DNA of 64,000 nucleotides from an uncultured Actinobaculum sp. (GTDB taxonomy: Bacteria; Actinomycetota; Actinomycetes; Actinomycetales; Actinomycetaceae). The notes under the pieces are model-generated. The model did not search any database and had not been told where the DNA came from. It worked only from the letters and a program-made list of their open reading frames with translations. The position numbers were made by a program, and so were the translations under genes. Shown here in pieces: positions 55,767 through 63,861 of this stretch (its first letter is position 1; each line of letters opens with the position of its first letter). The stretch spans positions 30,434 through 94,433 of the forward strand of contig CALIHR010000020.1 in assembly GCA_938020505.1 (NCBI GenBank). Reading direction: 5' to 3'.

Positions 55767-57333
55767 TCGGATCGCCTGCGACGTCGGCCATCTGACGCTT
55801 GGTCCACGGGGCGACGGCGAACAAGATAACGGCCACGGCAACCGTGACCGCGCCCAGGCCGTAGTAATACGTCGAGTTCGGGATGCCCTTGGTTTGGGAA
55901 ATGATGAAACCGGCGAGCCCCTGGCCTGTGGCGGTCGTCAGCAGCCACAGGCTCATCGCCTGAGAGGCGAAGTTCTTGGGCGCCAGCGCCGAGGTTGTGG
56001 ACAGGCCCACCGGAGACAAGAACAGCTCGCCCACGGTCTGCAAGATGAACACTGCCGCCAGGAACCACCATGGAGCAAGATCCTTGCCGCCGGTCCACGT
56101 CTGGAACCCGAAGCCGAGGATGAAGGCGGACAAGCCGACGATGAGCACTGCGATCGCGAACTTCGCGATGGTCGACGGGAACCTCCCTGCCCGCCGTGTG
56201 AACAGCCAGCCGATCAGCGGCGCCAGCACAACGATCGTGGCCGGGTTGATGGACTGATAGGCCTCGGGGCTGAGGACCCAGCCGACCAGAGGGATCCTCC
56301 CGTCGGTGTTGTCCTTGGCAAAGGTTGCCATCTTGCCGGCGGCCTGCTCGGAGATCATGAAAAACAGCACCGCGCCGATCCACAAGGGGATGTAGGCGCG
56401 CAGATGGGTGCGTTCGTGGGCGGTGACCTTCGGGGAACGGAACATGAGCACGAAGTAGCCCAGTGCCGCCGTTGCCGGGACGATGAGCATCGTGGTGGAG
56501 AGGGCGTTAAGCAAGTTGCCGGTGAGGCGGTACAGGACCGAGACCAGCGCCGCCGTTCCCGCGATTGCGACCACCGCAGACACGGCGAGTTTGCGGCCCT
56601 CCCCGGGGCGGATCGGGTTGGGGACGGTGAAGGCGAAGGCCGAGAGCCGGTGGCGCCCGTAGACGAAGGCAACCAGCGCGAAGCCCATGCCGACGGCTGC
56701 GGAGGCGAATCCCGCGTGGTACCCGTAGTGCCCTCGCAGCCACCCGGTCACCAGGGGAGAGGCCAGCGACCCGACGTTGATCGACATGTAGAACAGCTGG
56801 AATCCGGCGTCGCGCCTGGGATCGTTTTCGTCGTACAGGCCTCCGACGATCGTCGACAGGTTCGGTTTGATGAAGCCGGTTCCCACCGCGACCAGGATGA
56901 TCCCAAGCCAGGAAAAGGCTGGCACCGGGATCGACAGGCAGACGTGGCCCGCCATGATCACCAGTCCGCCGTAAAGGGTGGACAGCCACGGTCCGATGAC
57001 GCGGTCGGCGAAAATGCCCCCTGGGATAGCCAGCAGGTAGACGGCCGCGCTGTAGACGGCAAGGATGACCTCGCCGGAGTTCTTGCTCAGCCCCAGGCCG
57101 CCGTTGCCGACGGTGTCGACGATGAAATACAGCAGGATGGCGCGCATCCCGTAGTAGGAGAAGCGCTCCCACATCTCCACGTTGAGCATCCAGGGCAGGC
57201 CCCGGGGGTGGCCGAACAGCCCGCGATCCTCGCGCGACGGGGTTGTTCGCAGGGTGCTGGGGCGCCACCGGCTGGTGATCAAGCGTCCGGCACCGGCGAC
57301 GTCGTCCTCGACGTTAGTCGGGGAAGTTGGCAT
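55711..57333 (-). CDS. POT-family proton-dependent di/tripeptide transporter
   Basis: 540 residues from ATG 57333 (AAGGGAGAG upstream). It has PTR2/POT signatures: 'GLPWMLNVEMWERFSYYGMRAILLYF' (ExxERFxYYG), 'GGIFADRVIGPWLSTLYGGLVIM' and 'GTGFIKPNLSTIVGGLY'. Fourteen TM segments with 'FFMISEQAAGKMATFAKDNT' in TM7 and 'LQTVGELFLSPVGLSTTSALAPK' in TM10-11. Imports di- and tripeptides with protons. Its 3' end overlaps the hypothetical gene on the other strand. Confidence 0.95.
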   Translation of the reverse strand: MPTSPTNVEDDVAGAGRLITSRWRPSTLRTTPSREDRGLFGHPRGLPWMLNVEMWERFSYYGMRAILLYFIVDTVGNGGLGLSKNSGEVILAVYSAAVYLLAIPGGIFADRVIGPWLSTLYGGLVIMAGHVCLSIPVPAFSWLGIILVAVGTGFIKPNLSTIVGGLYDENDPRRDAGFQLFYMSINVGSLASPLVTGWLRGHYGYHAGFASAAVGMGFALVAFVYGRHRLSAFAFTVPNPIRPGEGRKLAVSAVVAIAGTAALVSVLYRLTGNLLNALSTTMLIVPATAALGYFVLMFRSPKVTAHERTHLRAYIPLWIGAVLFFMISEQAAGKMATFAKDNTDGRIPLVGWVLSPEAYQSINPATIVVLAPLIGWLFTRRAGRFPSTIAKFAIAVLIVGLSAFILGFGFQTWTGGKDLAPWWFLAAVFILQTVGELFLSPVGLSTTSALAPKNFASQAMSLWLLTTATGQGLAGFIISQTKGIPNSTYYYGLGAVTVAVAVILFAVAPWTKRQMADVAGDPTSRRLSSPQIRRGSAWQS

Positions 57334-57545
57334 AACAGCTCTCCCTTTCTGTGGGCGGGCCCGGCAAGCAACCGAACCGTTGGCGCCTGACGTGTGAACA
57401 GGCGTCATTCGTGTACCCTACACCGATCGCCCGGTCGGCCGCTCGGCGATGCTGAGGCAATCGGGCATAAATCGGCCGGCAAAGGCCGCGAAAAGGGAGT
57501 TCTCGACGACGGCGGGCGACGGCGGCGACAGCCCTTTCCGCCGTG

Positions 57546-57632
57546 TCAGTCGCGCTCGTGCACCAGAATGAACTTCCCGATGGTCTCTCCCGAACGCAGC
57601 GCCGTTAAGGCCCGCGCGGCATCGGTTTTTTG
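57546..57632 (-). pseudogene. C-terminal remnant of a second zinc-binding-type dehydrogenase
   Basis: The frame ends 'AARALTALRSGETIGKFILVHERD', which parallels the C-terminus of the next gene (ADMAAGATVGKAVLVHERD). It has no start or body of its own and is separated by low-complexity sequence. A duplicated paralogue has been reduced to its tail. Confidence 0.6.
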
Positions 57633-57799
57633 GGGCGGATGCTTTTGATTTTTGAACGCTGGACTCCGCCGCTGCGAGGGAAGGTGGCGATTTGACGGTG
57701 GGAGAGTCCTGTTGCTTGCGAGAAGAGCTGGCGGTTTGGGCGCGAGAAGAGCTGGTGGCGCGGCCGGGAGCGATCGCAAAGTCAGTTTCGACAGCGTCA

Positions 57800-59092
57800 T
57801 CAGTCCCGTTCGTGCACCAGCACCGCCTTGCCGACGGTTGCGCCCGCGGCCATATCGGCCAGGACCCGCGGCGCCTCGCGGATTGGGGCGCGCTCGGCTA
57901 TGTGCACCGTCACCTCGCCCGAGGCCGCGAGGTTGAGCGCCCGCCTCAAGTAGACCCCCGTCGTCCGCGGATTCGCCGCCGTGAACGCCCCCAGATTGAA
58001 ACCGAGCACGCCGACGCCTCGGAGCCACAGCGAATTGCTCGAGACCATCGGGTCGCCGGCTTGGGCGGCGTCGCCGACCGCCAAAAGCCGTCCGCCGAGC
58101 CTCAACAGGTCGAGGCTCGTTTGCCGCGCCGGCCCGGCGACGGGGTCCACGACGACGTCGAACTGCCCGCCGGCCGCATCGCCCAACTCGCTGCGCAGCC
58201 AGACCTCGTCGTAGCCGAGGTCGAGCGCGGCCTTCCGCTTGGCTTCGCTCCCGACGACGCCGACGGTCCGGGCCGCGCCAAGCAACCGCGCGATCTGGCC
58301 GAATTGCGAGCCCAGCCCGCCCGCTGCAGCGTGCACCAGCACGTGCTCGCCGGGCTTCACATGGGCGATGCGCTCGAGCGCGACGAGCGCCGTCGTCGTA
58401 TTCGCGGGGACCGCCGCGGCCAGCGTCGGGTCCATGCCAGGCGGCAGAGGCGCGACCAGATTGGCGTGCGTGATCGCAACCTGGCCGTAAGCGCCGCCGC
58501 GATTGATCGTCAGCGCGACGACGGGGTCGCCCGGCTTAAGGGGCGAGAGGGGAACGTCCGGAGAAGGGAGGTCGGCAGCGGCGGAGGGTGTGGAATGCTC
58601 CGAAGCGGCGTCTGACCGCGCGGGGCGTTCCGGGGCGAGGTTACTCGGCAAGGCCGCGATTTCCGCGTCGGCATCCGCCTCAGCTGGGGGAAGCGTGGCA
58701 TCTGCGTCCGAGTCCGCCTGCGGGCTCGGGTTTGCGATCTGCGAGCCGAGCGAACGGACCCGGCCGACAGCCTCCAGCCCGGGAACGTAGGGGAGCGACA
58801 GATCGATCAGGCCGCCCGCGAGCAGCGCCTCAATGTACCCGACTCCGGCGTATTCGACGTCGAGCGCGACGTCTTCCGGCCAGGGCCCCGGCGCCGGCGC
58901 CTCGGCGTACTTCAGGCCGGCGGGGCCGTCAAAACTGGTGATCTGCATGGCCTTCATCGTGGCCTTCTGGGGCGCGGCCTCCGGCGCTTCCTTATGGCGT
59001 GCGGCCTCTCGGGGGTCCTCTTTGTGCGCGGCCGTCGCGGCGTTCCGCGTTGCGGCCCCTTGGAGCGGCGTGCGGCTCGTGTTCTGATTCAT
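57800..59092 (-). CDS. Quinone-reductase-type zinc-free alcohol dehydrogenase (MDR family)
   Basis: 430 residues from ATG 59092 (AAAGGG upstream). The catalytic domain starts at 'MKAMQITSFDGPAGLKYAEAPAPGP', so the first ~45 residues are an extra Ala/Glu/Lys leader. 'YVPGLEAVGRV' precedes a ~65-residue Asp/Ala/Ser/Pro insertion (about 120-183). The Rossmann domain has 'HVLVHAAAGGLGSQFGQIARLLG' (NADPH site, AAxGGxG). Zinc-ligand cysteines are absent, so it is a QOR/zeta-crystallin-type reductase of unknown substrate. A MarR gene is 3 kb away. Confidence 0.85.
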   Translation of the reverse strand: MNQNTSRTPLQGAATRNAATAAHKEDPREAARHKEAPEAAPQKATMKAMQITSFDGPAGLKYAEAPAPGPWPEDVALDVEYAGVGYIEALLAGGLIDLSLPYVPGLEAVGRVRSLGSQIANPSPQADSDADATLPPAEADADAEIAALPSNLAPERPARSDAASEHSTPSAAADLPSPDVPLSPLKPGDPVVALTINRGGAYGQVAITHANLVAPLPPGMDPTLAAAVPANTTTALVALERIAHVKPGEHVLVHAAAGGLGSQFGQIARLLGAARTVGVVGSEAKRKAALDLGYDEVWLRSELGDAAGGQFDVVVDPVAGPARQTSLDLLRLGGRLLAVGDAAQAGDPMVSSNSLWLRGVGVLGFNLGAFTAANPRTTGVYLRRALNLAASGEVTVHIAERAPIREAPRVLADMAAGATVGKAVLVHERD

Positions 59093-59257
59093 GGCGCCCT
59101 TTCGACGTTAGTTTCAGCTGGCTGTATAATATAAGCAACCTTAAACATCGGATGGCTGGATGCGCAAGCCTGGTGAGCGGCCTTCGAGTCCTCGGACGGG
59201 CGCGACGTCGCCAATCGTATGTGGCCTGCTGCCGCGCTGAGAGATGCGACGGCTCGT

Positions 59258-59403
59258 CCCCGCAAGCGCGGAGGCCGCGCAGGATATGCAGTTGCGATCC
59301 TCCCGGACGGCGAACTTGGCCCCGCGGGCGCGGAGGCCGCGCATGGCGGCGTCGGAGACCTTTTCGACGACGGAGCTTAGCCCCGTGGGCGCGGAGGCCG
59401 CGC
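59258..59403. CRISPR. Three CRISPR-like repeats at 61-62-bp period (candidate, minimal)
   Basis: A 23-base block (CCCCGYRRGCGCGGAGGCCG plus CGC) occurs at 59258-59280, 59320-59342 and 59381-59403, with 39- and 38-base unrelated sequences between. If the upstream CTTRG shared by copies 2 and 3 is included, the layout is 28-base repeats with ~33-base spacers, which is the class 1 type I-E geometry. CCGC/GCGG gives a small stem. Degenerate relatives may lie at ~59190 and ~59445. No cas1/cas2 is present and the unit count is tiny, so tandem duplication is an alternative. Confidence 0.3.
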
Positions 59404-59510
59404 GGCCCTTGCTTTGTGCAGCGGCATCGCTGGATCTCCGCTCGCCCGAGCGTTGCCGATGCGCATCCCATTGCCCACGCGCATCGCGGAAAGGGCGGAA
59501 AGGACAGAAA

Positions 59511-60722
59511 ATGGATTCAATGGAAAACACAAGGCAATCAGACAACGTCAGAGAGCTGGGGGCCGCAGGCCCGCGCGTAGCGCCCATCGGCCTCGGGTGC
59601 ATGGGCATGAGCTGGATTTACGCGGAGAGCGGCCGCGACGACGCCGAGTCCGTCAGGGTCATCCGCGAGGCGCTCGACTCCGGCGTCGGCCTGCTCGACA
59701 CCGCCGCCCTCTATGGCGACGGGCACAACGAACGGCTCGTCGGCAGGGCCGTCGCGGGCAGGCGGGACGGCGTCGTCGTGGCGACGAAAGGCGGGCTGGT
59801 CGTCGACGGTCTGGCGACCAGAAGCATCCACCGCGACGGCCGGCCCGAGGCGTTGCGACGGCATGTTGAGGGCAGCCTTGAGCGGCTCGGCGTCGAACGG
59901 ATCGACCTGTACTATCTGCACCGCGTCGACCCGGATGTGCCGCTTGAGGAAAGCTGGGGCGCGCTCGCGGAGCTCGTCGCCGAAGGGAAACTGGCACGAA
60001 TCGGTCTTTCCGAAGTGACCGTGGCCCAAGCGGCCGCGGCCCATGCCGTCCATCCGGTGGCGGCGATCCAGTCCGAGCTGTCGGTGTGGACGCGCGACCC
60101 GCTCGGCGGGAAGGGGCCCGGTGACGCGGGAGCCCGAATGGGTGCGGGCGCTAGTAGGGCGGGCATGAGCGGGGCGGCCGTTGGCAAGGCAGCTGTTGGC
60201 AAGGCGGCCGTTGGCAAGGCAGCTGTTGGCAAAGCCGTCGATGGCAAGGCGGCCGTTGGCAAAGCAGGTGCCGGCAATGGCGCGGGCGAGGACGAAAAGA
60301 GCGTCGCCGCGGGAGCCGGCGCCGAGGCCGGTGGCAACCTCCTCGCGTGGACCCTGGCCAACGGCGTCGCCTTCGTGCCGTTTGCGCCGCTCGGGCGCGG
60401 CTACCTGACCGGAACGCTTGCCCCGGGCACGTTCGAAAGCGGCGACATCCGTTCCGTCAATCCGCGGTTCACGGCCGAGGCATTCGAACGCAACCGCGCG
60501 ATCGGCGAGGAGATTGCCCGCATCGCCGAGGCGCACGGGGCGACGTCGGCGCAAGTCTCCCTCGCGTGGCTGCTCGGCCTGGCCGACAACGTCATCCCGA
60601 TTCCCGGGACACGCAGCGGCAAACACCTGGCCGAGAATCTGGAAGCCGCCAGCCTGCGGCTGTCCGACGCCGAACGCGAGCGCCTGGACCGGCTTCCTCA
60701 GGCGTACGGCTCACGCTACTGA
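59511..60722 (+). CDS. Aldo/keto reductase with AVGKA-repeat insertion
   Basis: 403 residues from ATG 59511 (GGAAAGGACAG upstream). AKR TIM barrel with 'GLGCMGMSWIY', catalytic Asp/Tyr in 'GLLDTAALYGDGHNERLVG', Lys in 'VVATKGGL', His in 'DLYYLHRVDP', and NADPH site 'VIPIPGTRSGKHLAEN'. Between 'SELSVWTRDPLGG' and 'NLLAWTLANGVAFVPFAPLGRG' an insertion of ~70 residues (about 200-268) includes seven near-perfect AVGKA units encoded by 15-bp tandem repeats (60175-60275). The barrel should still close around it. Substrate unknown. Confidence 0.88.
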   Translation: MDSMENTRQSDNVRELGAAGPRVAPIGLGCMGMSWIYAESGRDDAESVRVIREALDSGVGLLDTAALYGDGHNERLVGRAVAGRRDGVVVATKGGLVVDGLATRSIHRDGRPEALRRHVEGSLERLGVERIDLYYLHRVDPDVPLEESWGALAELVAEGKLARIGLSEVTVAQAAAAHAVHPVAAIQSELSVWTRDPLGGKGPGDAGARMGAGASRAGMSGAAVGKAAVGKAAVGKAAVGKAVDGKAAVGKAGAGNGAGEDEKSVAAGAGAEAGGNLLAWTLANGVAFVPFAPLGRGYLTGTLAPGTFESGDIRSVNPRFTAEAFERNRAIGEEIARIAEAHGATSAQVSLAWLLGLADNVIPIPGTRSGKHLAENLEAASLRLSDAERERLDRLPQAYGSRY

Positions 60723-60875
60723 CCCACGTGGGACGTGACATTGGGAGCGTTCTTCGAGCGCTCTTTGAATGTCTATATCCGCTCCGAGGCGGTGCCTACA
60801 GGCAAGGTCTTTTGTCTGGCTAGGCGTACTGGAGAATTCCTTGCTCCAGTGCCAAGGCAGGCCTGCCTCGACACG

Positions 60876-60904
60876 TTGTTAACCTTGACTAGTTCGGATA
60901 TACT
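60876..60904 (+). promoter_or_regulatory. Promoter of the Abi leader RNA
   Basis: TTGTTA (60876-60881), 17-base spacer, TATACT (60899-60904). Start of transcription is predicted near 60911, just before the hairpin RNA. Confidence 0.65.
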
Positions 60905-60910
60905 AAAAAC

Positions 60911-60963
60911 ATCACGACCGGTTCCGCTGCTTCTCGGAGCAGTCCAGGGCCGGTCCTCTTTTT
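60911..60963 (+). ncRNA. Structured leader RNA with intrinsic terminator, candidate Abi antitoxin RNA
   Basis: Outer stem GACCGG / CCGGTC (60916-60921 with 60950-60955), inner stem CTGCT / AGCAG (60927-60931 with 60938-60942) with loop TCTCGG, then CTCTTTTT. It lies between a good promoter and the Abi gene, so most transcripts would end here. A conserved abiF RNA motif is known upstream of AbiF-like genes; I infer this is that type but did not verify covariation. Confidence 0.55.
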
Positions 60964-60987
60964 GCGATCTGTGTTAAAAGGTGGAGC

Positions 60988-61928
60988 GTGCCGCAGCCAT
61001 CTAAGACGTTCAAGACGCATGGCGAACAAATCGCACTGCTGCGCTGTCGCGGCATGCAGATTAATAATGTTGCCTACGCTCGGCGAGTCTTGGAACGCGT
61101 TAACTACTACAGGTTCTCTGGCTACTGGTATCCCTTCCGGCAACTAGATTCTGATGGCCGCCACCGGCTTGATGTCTTCGTCGACGGCACCAACTTCACC
61201 GATGTTGCCGCGTTGTACGATTTCGACGAACGTCTTCGCTCGGCCGTGTTCGACTGCTTGACTCCAGTGGAATTGGCTTTAAAGGCAATGCTCGGACACG
61301 AACTTGGGCGTCTACCCGCTCGTCCACCTGCGCCCAGCCTTGTTAGGGCAGGAGCCCGTCAGAAGCGTTCGGCCGCAAAACCGTCGCAGCAATATCAGAT
61401 GTGGCTAGACCGATATAATAAAGAGCTGTCCTTTTCTCGCGAAGACTTCGTCAAGCACCACCAGCGGAAGTATGGAGGGCAGCTCCCAATCTGGGCAGCC
61501 GTGGAAGTTATCGACTGGGGTTCGCTGGCTTATTTGTACCGGTTGTCACCAATTGCTGTTTGTGACGTTATCGCCGCTCGCATGAAACTGACCGCGGCGC
61601 AACTTGGGTCATGGATTAGGGCACTTAACATCGTTCGCAACTACTCGGCTCATCATGCCCGCATGTTTAATCGGGTCTACACACTTAAACCGCGCTTGCC
61701 CAAAGTAGAAACGCATCCCGAGTTGGCTGCGGCAAAAAAGGCGCTCAACCGATGCTTCGGTCAGCTCACTCTCATTCAGTACTTGCTCACTGTCTTGGCA
61801 TCGGGGATCGAACATTGCTTCCGCGCACTCTGTCAACCTATCCGGATATACCTGCGCTCCCCATCAGCCACATGGGAACACCCAAAGATTGGCAAACGCT
61901 GCCTCTCTGGCAAAGTTGGACCCTGTGA
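60988..61928 (+). pseudogene. AbiD/AbiF-family HEPN abortive-infection protein, frameshifted near C-terminus
   Basis: GTG 60988 (AAGGTGGAG upstream) opens 'KTFKTHGEQIALLRCRGMQI', 'VLERVNYYRFSGYWYPF' (Abi_2 hallmark) and, at 217-222, RNYSAH, the HEPN R-x4-H site. At about 61830 the frame slips: the expected C-terminus (LSTYPDIPALPISHMGTPKD, WQTLPLWQSWTL) is in another frame and stops at 61928 (~313 residues). In the written frame translation runs on to 62331 through the 3' end of marR. The RNase motif is upstream of the shift. Either inactivation of the last 35 residues or a base error. Confidence 0.75.
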
Positions 61929-61988
61929 CAGTATCCGCACTTACAGCCTTCGGTTTCGAGCTGCAATTTGTCGGACCCTCAAAAAAGA

Positions 61989-62570
61989 TCAGTCGTCGGG
62001 ATCAGACTCAATGTTAGCTGCGCTCACCGGAGGATCCGACTCTTCAAGAGCCGCGCTTACGCGCTTGAGCAGCTCACGCAACTGCACGCGTTCGTCTGCG
62101 CTGAGCGCCTGGCCGATGCGCTCCTCGACGGCGCGCGCGGCGGCGTCGGCCTCGATGAGCAGTTTCTCCCCTTCGGACGTAAGCGTTACGACCAGCACCT
62201 TGCGGTGGAGTTTCGAGGGCTCGCGCGTCACCAGGCTCTTGGCGGCGAGCTTGTCGAGCGTGGCGCCCATCGTCTGCGGGGTGACCGCCACGGCCCGTGC
62301 GAGCTGCGAGGGCGACTGCCCGGGAACGTAGTAGAGCGAGAGCATCGCGCCGTACTGAGCCACCGTCAGGTCGAATGGGCGCAGTGCCTCGGCCTTAGCG
62401 GACATCATCGCCTGCTCGGCAAGTTTGACGTGCAGGCCGAGACGGAGCTCGGCGTCGGCTGCGAGCTCTCCCTCGCCGCGTCGGGGAGCCGGAAGCCTGA
62501 AAGCCGGATCGCAGGGAAGGCTCGGGGCGGGTGCGGGTTTGACGTCGTCGTGGGAAGAAGCATCGGTCAC
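61989..62570 (-). CDS. MarR-family transcriptional regulator
   Basis: 193 residues from GTG 62570; TATTCT lies 6 bases upstream, suggesting a leaderless transcript (GTG 62618 would lengthen it). Residues 45-185 form a MarR winged helix: 'LHVKLAEQAMMSAKAEALRPFDLTVAQYGAMLSLYYVPGQSPSQLARAVAVTPQTMGATLDKLAAKSLV' then the wing 'REPSKLHRKVLVVTLTSEGEKLL'. Likely senses phenolic compounds; target unknown, possibly the nearby oxidoreductases. Confidence 0.9.
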   Translation of the reverse strand: MTDASSHDDVKPAPAPSLPCDPAFRLPAPRRGEGELAADAELRLGLHVKLAEQAMMSAKAEALRPFDLTVAQYGAMLSLYYVPGQSPSQLARAVAVTPQTMGATLDKLAAKSLVTREPSKLHRKVLVVTLTSEGEKLLIEADAAARAVEERIGQALSADERVQLRELLKRVSAALEESDPPVSAANIESDPDD

Positions 62571-62640
62571 CCCACCAGAATAGGGCACGGCGTCAACGGC
62601 TCGGGGAGAGACCGCCACGCGCAGCGGTTGCGACAGGCCG

Positions 62641-62880
62641 TCAGGCCCGCACCAGTTCGACGTCGTCTAGGTTCAGGAAGTAGACGCATTCGGGCGACCA
62701 GCCCGAGAGCGTCGTGAAACCCAGCTCGGTCTCGATCGGCAGCCAGGCCCCCGTGAAATAGGTTTCTGCATTGACGCACACCGCGTCATACTCGGCTGAG
62801 GCCGCCCGGAGCTTGCTTTTCGGCTTGCGTTCGATCTCCGTTTGCCTTTGACACGGTGTCAAGCCGGAAGATGGAGCCAT
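62641..62880 (-). CDS. Hypothetical small protein, divergent from merR
   Basis: 79 residues from ATG 62880, whose start codon overlaps the ATG of the divergent MerR gene. 'EYDAVCVNAETYFTGAWLPIETELGFTTLSGWSPECVYFLNLDDVELVRA' (in parts) looks like a compact fold but I know no family. There is no clear ribosome site. Low confidence. Confidence 0.35.
   Translation of the reverse strand: MAPSSGLTPCQRQTEIERKPKSKLRAASAEYDAVCVNAETYFTGAWLPIETELGFTTLSGWSPECVYFLNLDDVELVRA
62848..62862. promoter_or_regulatory. MerR-type operator dyad
   Basis: TTGACACGGTGTCAA, 7-1-7 dyad, with TTGACA as a built-in -35 for the MerR gene 16 bases downstream. Placement fits autoregulation. Confidence 0.6.
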
Positions 62881-63697
62881 GACCGAGACGAGACTGCTTC
62901 GCATCGGTGAGTTTTCAACGCTCACACGATTGTCTGCGCGGATGCTGCGCTACTACGACGCCAACGGCGTTCTGACCCCGGCCGCCACGGACGACGTGAC
63001 CGGCCACAGGTTCTACGCCGCCTCGCAGGTGCGCGAAGCGACGCTGATTCGCCAGCTTCGCGACGTCGGCTTCTCCGTCTCGGCCATAGCCGCCCTGCTT
63101 CCGCTGCGCGAGACCCCAGAGGCTCTGGGCCGCGCGCTAGCCGTTCAGCGCGATCAGCTCATCGCCGACGCCGAGGCCGCCCGCCGCCGCATCGCCGAGA
63201 TTGACCGACTCATCTCACAAACGAACAGGAGGGCCATCATGGCCGAAATCACCGTCACCACCCATCCGGCGCAGCGAGTGGTCGCATTGCGCACGACGAT
63301 CGACACCTACGCCGACGAGCACAAGGCGTGGATCGCAGCCATGGAAGCGATCAGGGCCCAGGGAATCCCGCTTGCCGGCGGGCTCTGCGGCGCCACCTTC
63401 CACGACCTCGAGTACCGCGAGGCCGACGTCGACATCGAGGTGTGGGAACCCGTGGGGCCCGACGCCGTCGCGGCCGACCCGCTCACAATCCGCGAGATCC
63501 CAGAGCAGAAGGTTGCCGTGGCGACGTTCCGCGGGGGTTACGACCAGTTCGGGCCCGTCAACGAGGAGCTGGCCGAGTACATCGCCGCCTCCGGGCTCGA
63601 GTTCGCCGGGCCGATGTACAACCGCTACCTCGTGGGCCCCGCCGACACCCAGAACACGGACGAGTACGTGACCGAAGTGTGCGTGCCCGTCGCCTGA
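62879..63697 (+). CDS. MerR-family regulator with GyrI-like effector domain
   Basis: 272 residues. Residues 5-75 are the MerR winged helix (LLRIGEFSTLTRLSARMLRYYDANGVLTPA), 80-118 the dimer helix and 120-272 a GyrI-like/BmrR-type ligand domain (ITVTTHPAQRVVALRTTIDT ... VAVATFRGGYDQF). BmrR-like proteins bind hydrophobic cations and activate efflux genes. The ABC permease downstream on the other strand may or may not be a target. Confidence 0.92.
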   Translation: MTETRLLRIGEFSTLTRLSARMLRYYDANGVLTPAATDDVTGHRFYAASQVREATLIRQLRDVGFSVSAIAALLPLRETPEALGRALAVQRDQLIADAEAARRRIAEIDRLISQTNRRAIMAEITVTTHPAQRVVALRTTIDTYADEHKAWIAAMEAIRAQGIPLAGGLCGATFHDLEYREADVDIEVWEPVGPDAVAADPLTIREIPEQKVAVATFRGGYDQFGPVNEELAEYIAASGLEFAGPMYNRYLVGPADTQNTDEYVTEVCVPVA

Positions 63698-63861
63698 CGG
63701 GCCTCGCCGACGAACGGAGGCTGGCCCGGCTCTGCCTGGGCTGGCCTCCGGGGCCGACGTCGGCCGACCCTGACCGTCCGTTGTTCTGATCCGCTCAGAT
63801 CGTCCGTGGCCGCGCCGACCGGCTCGGAAGCTTGTTCTCGTGCCGGTCGGCCGACCGCCCG
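63698..63861. terminator. Hairpin region between convergent genes
   Basis: GGAGGCTGGCCC ... GGGCTGGCCTCC at about 63716-63750 forms an imperfect hairpin usable from both sides. No gene. Confidence 0.4.

Noticed and set aside
55717..57390. A 557-codon plus-strand frame opposite the POT transporter
   Set aside because: Reads as Arg/Asp/Gln-rich low-complexity sequence; the minus strand has all POT motifs.
59141..59608. A 155-codon minus-strand frame across the 61-bp repeats
   Set aside because: Repeat periods of 62 and 61 shift the frame between copies, so the frame is not under coding constraint.
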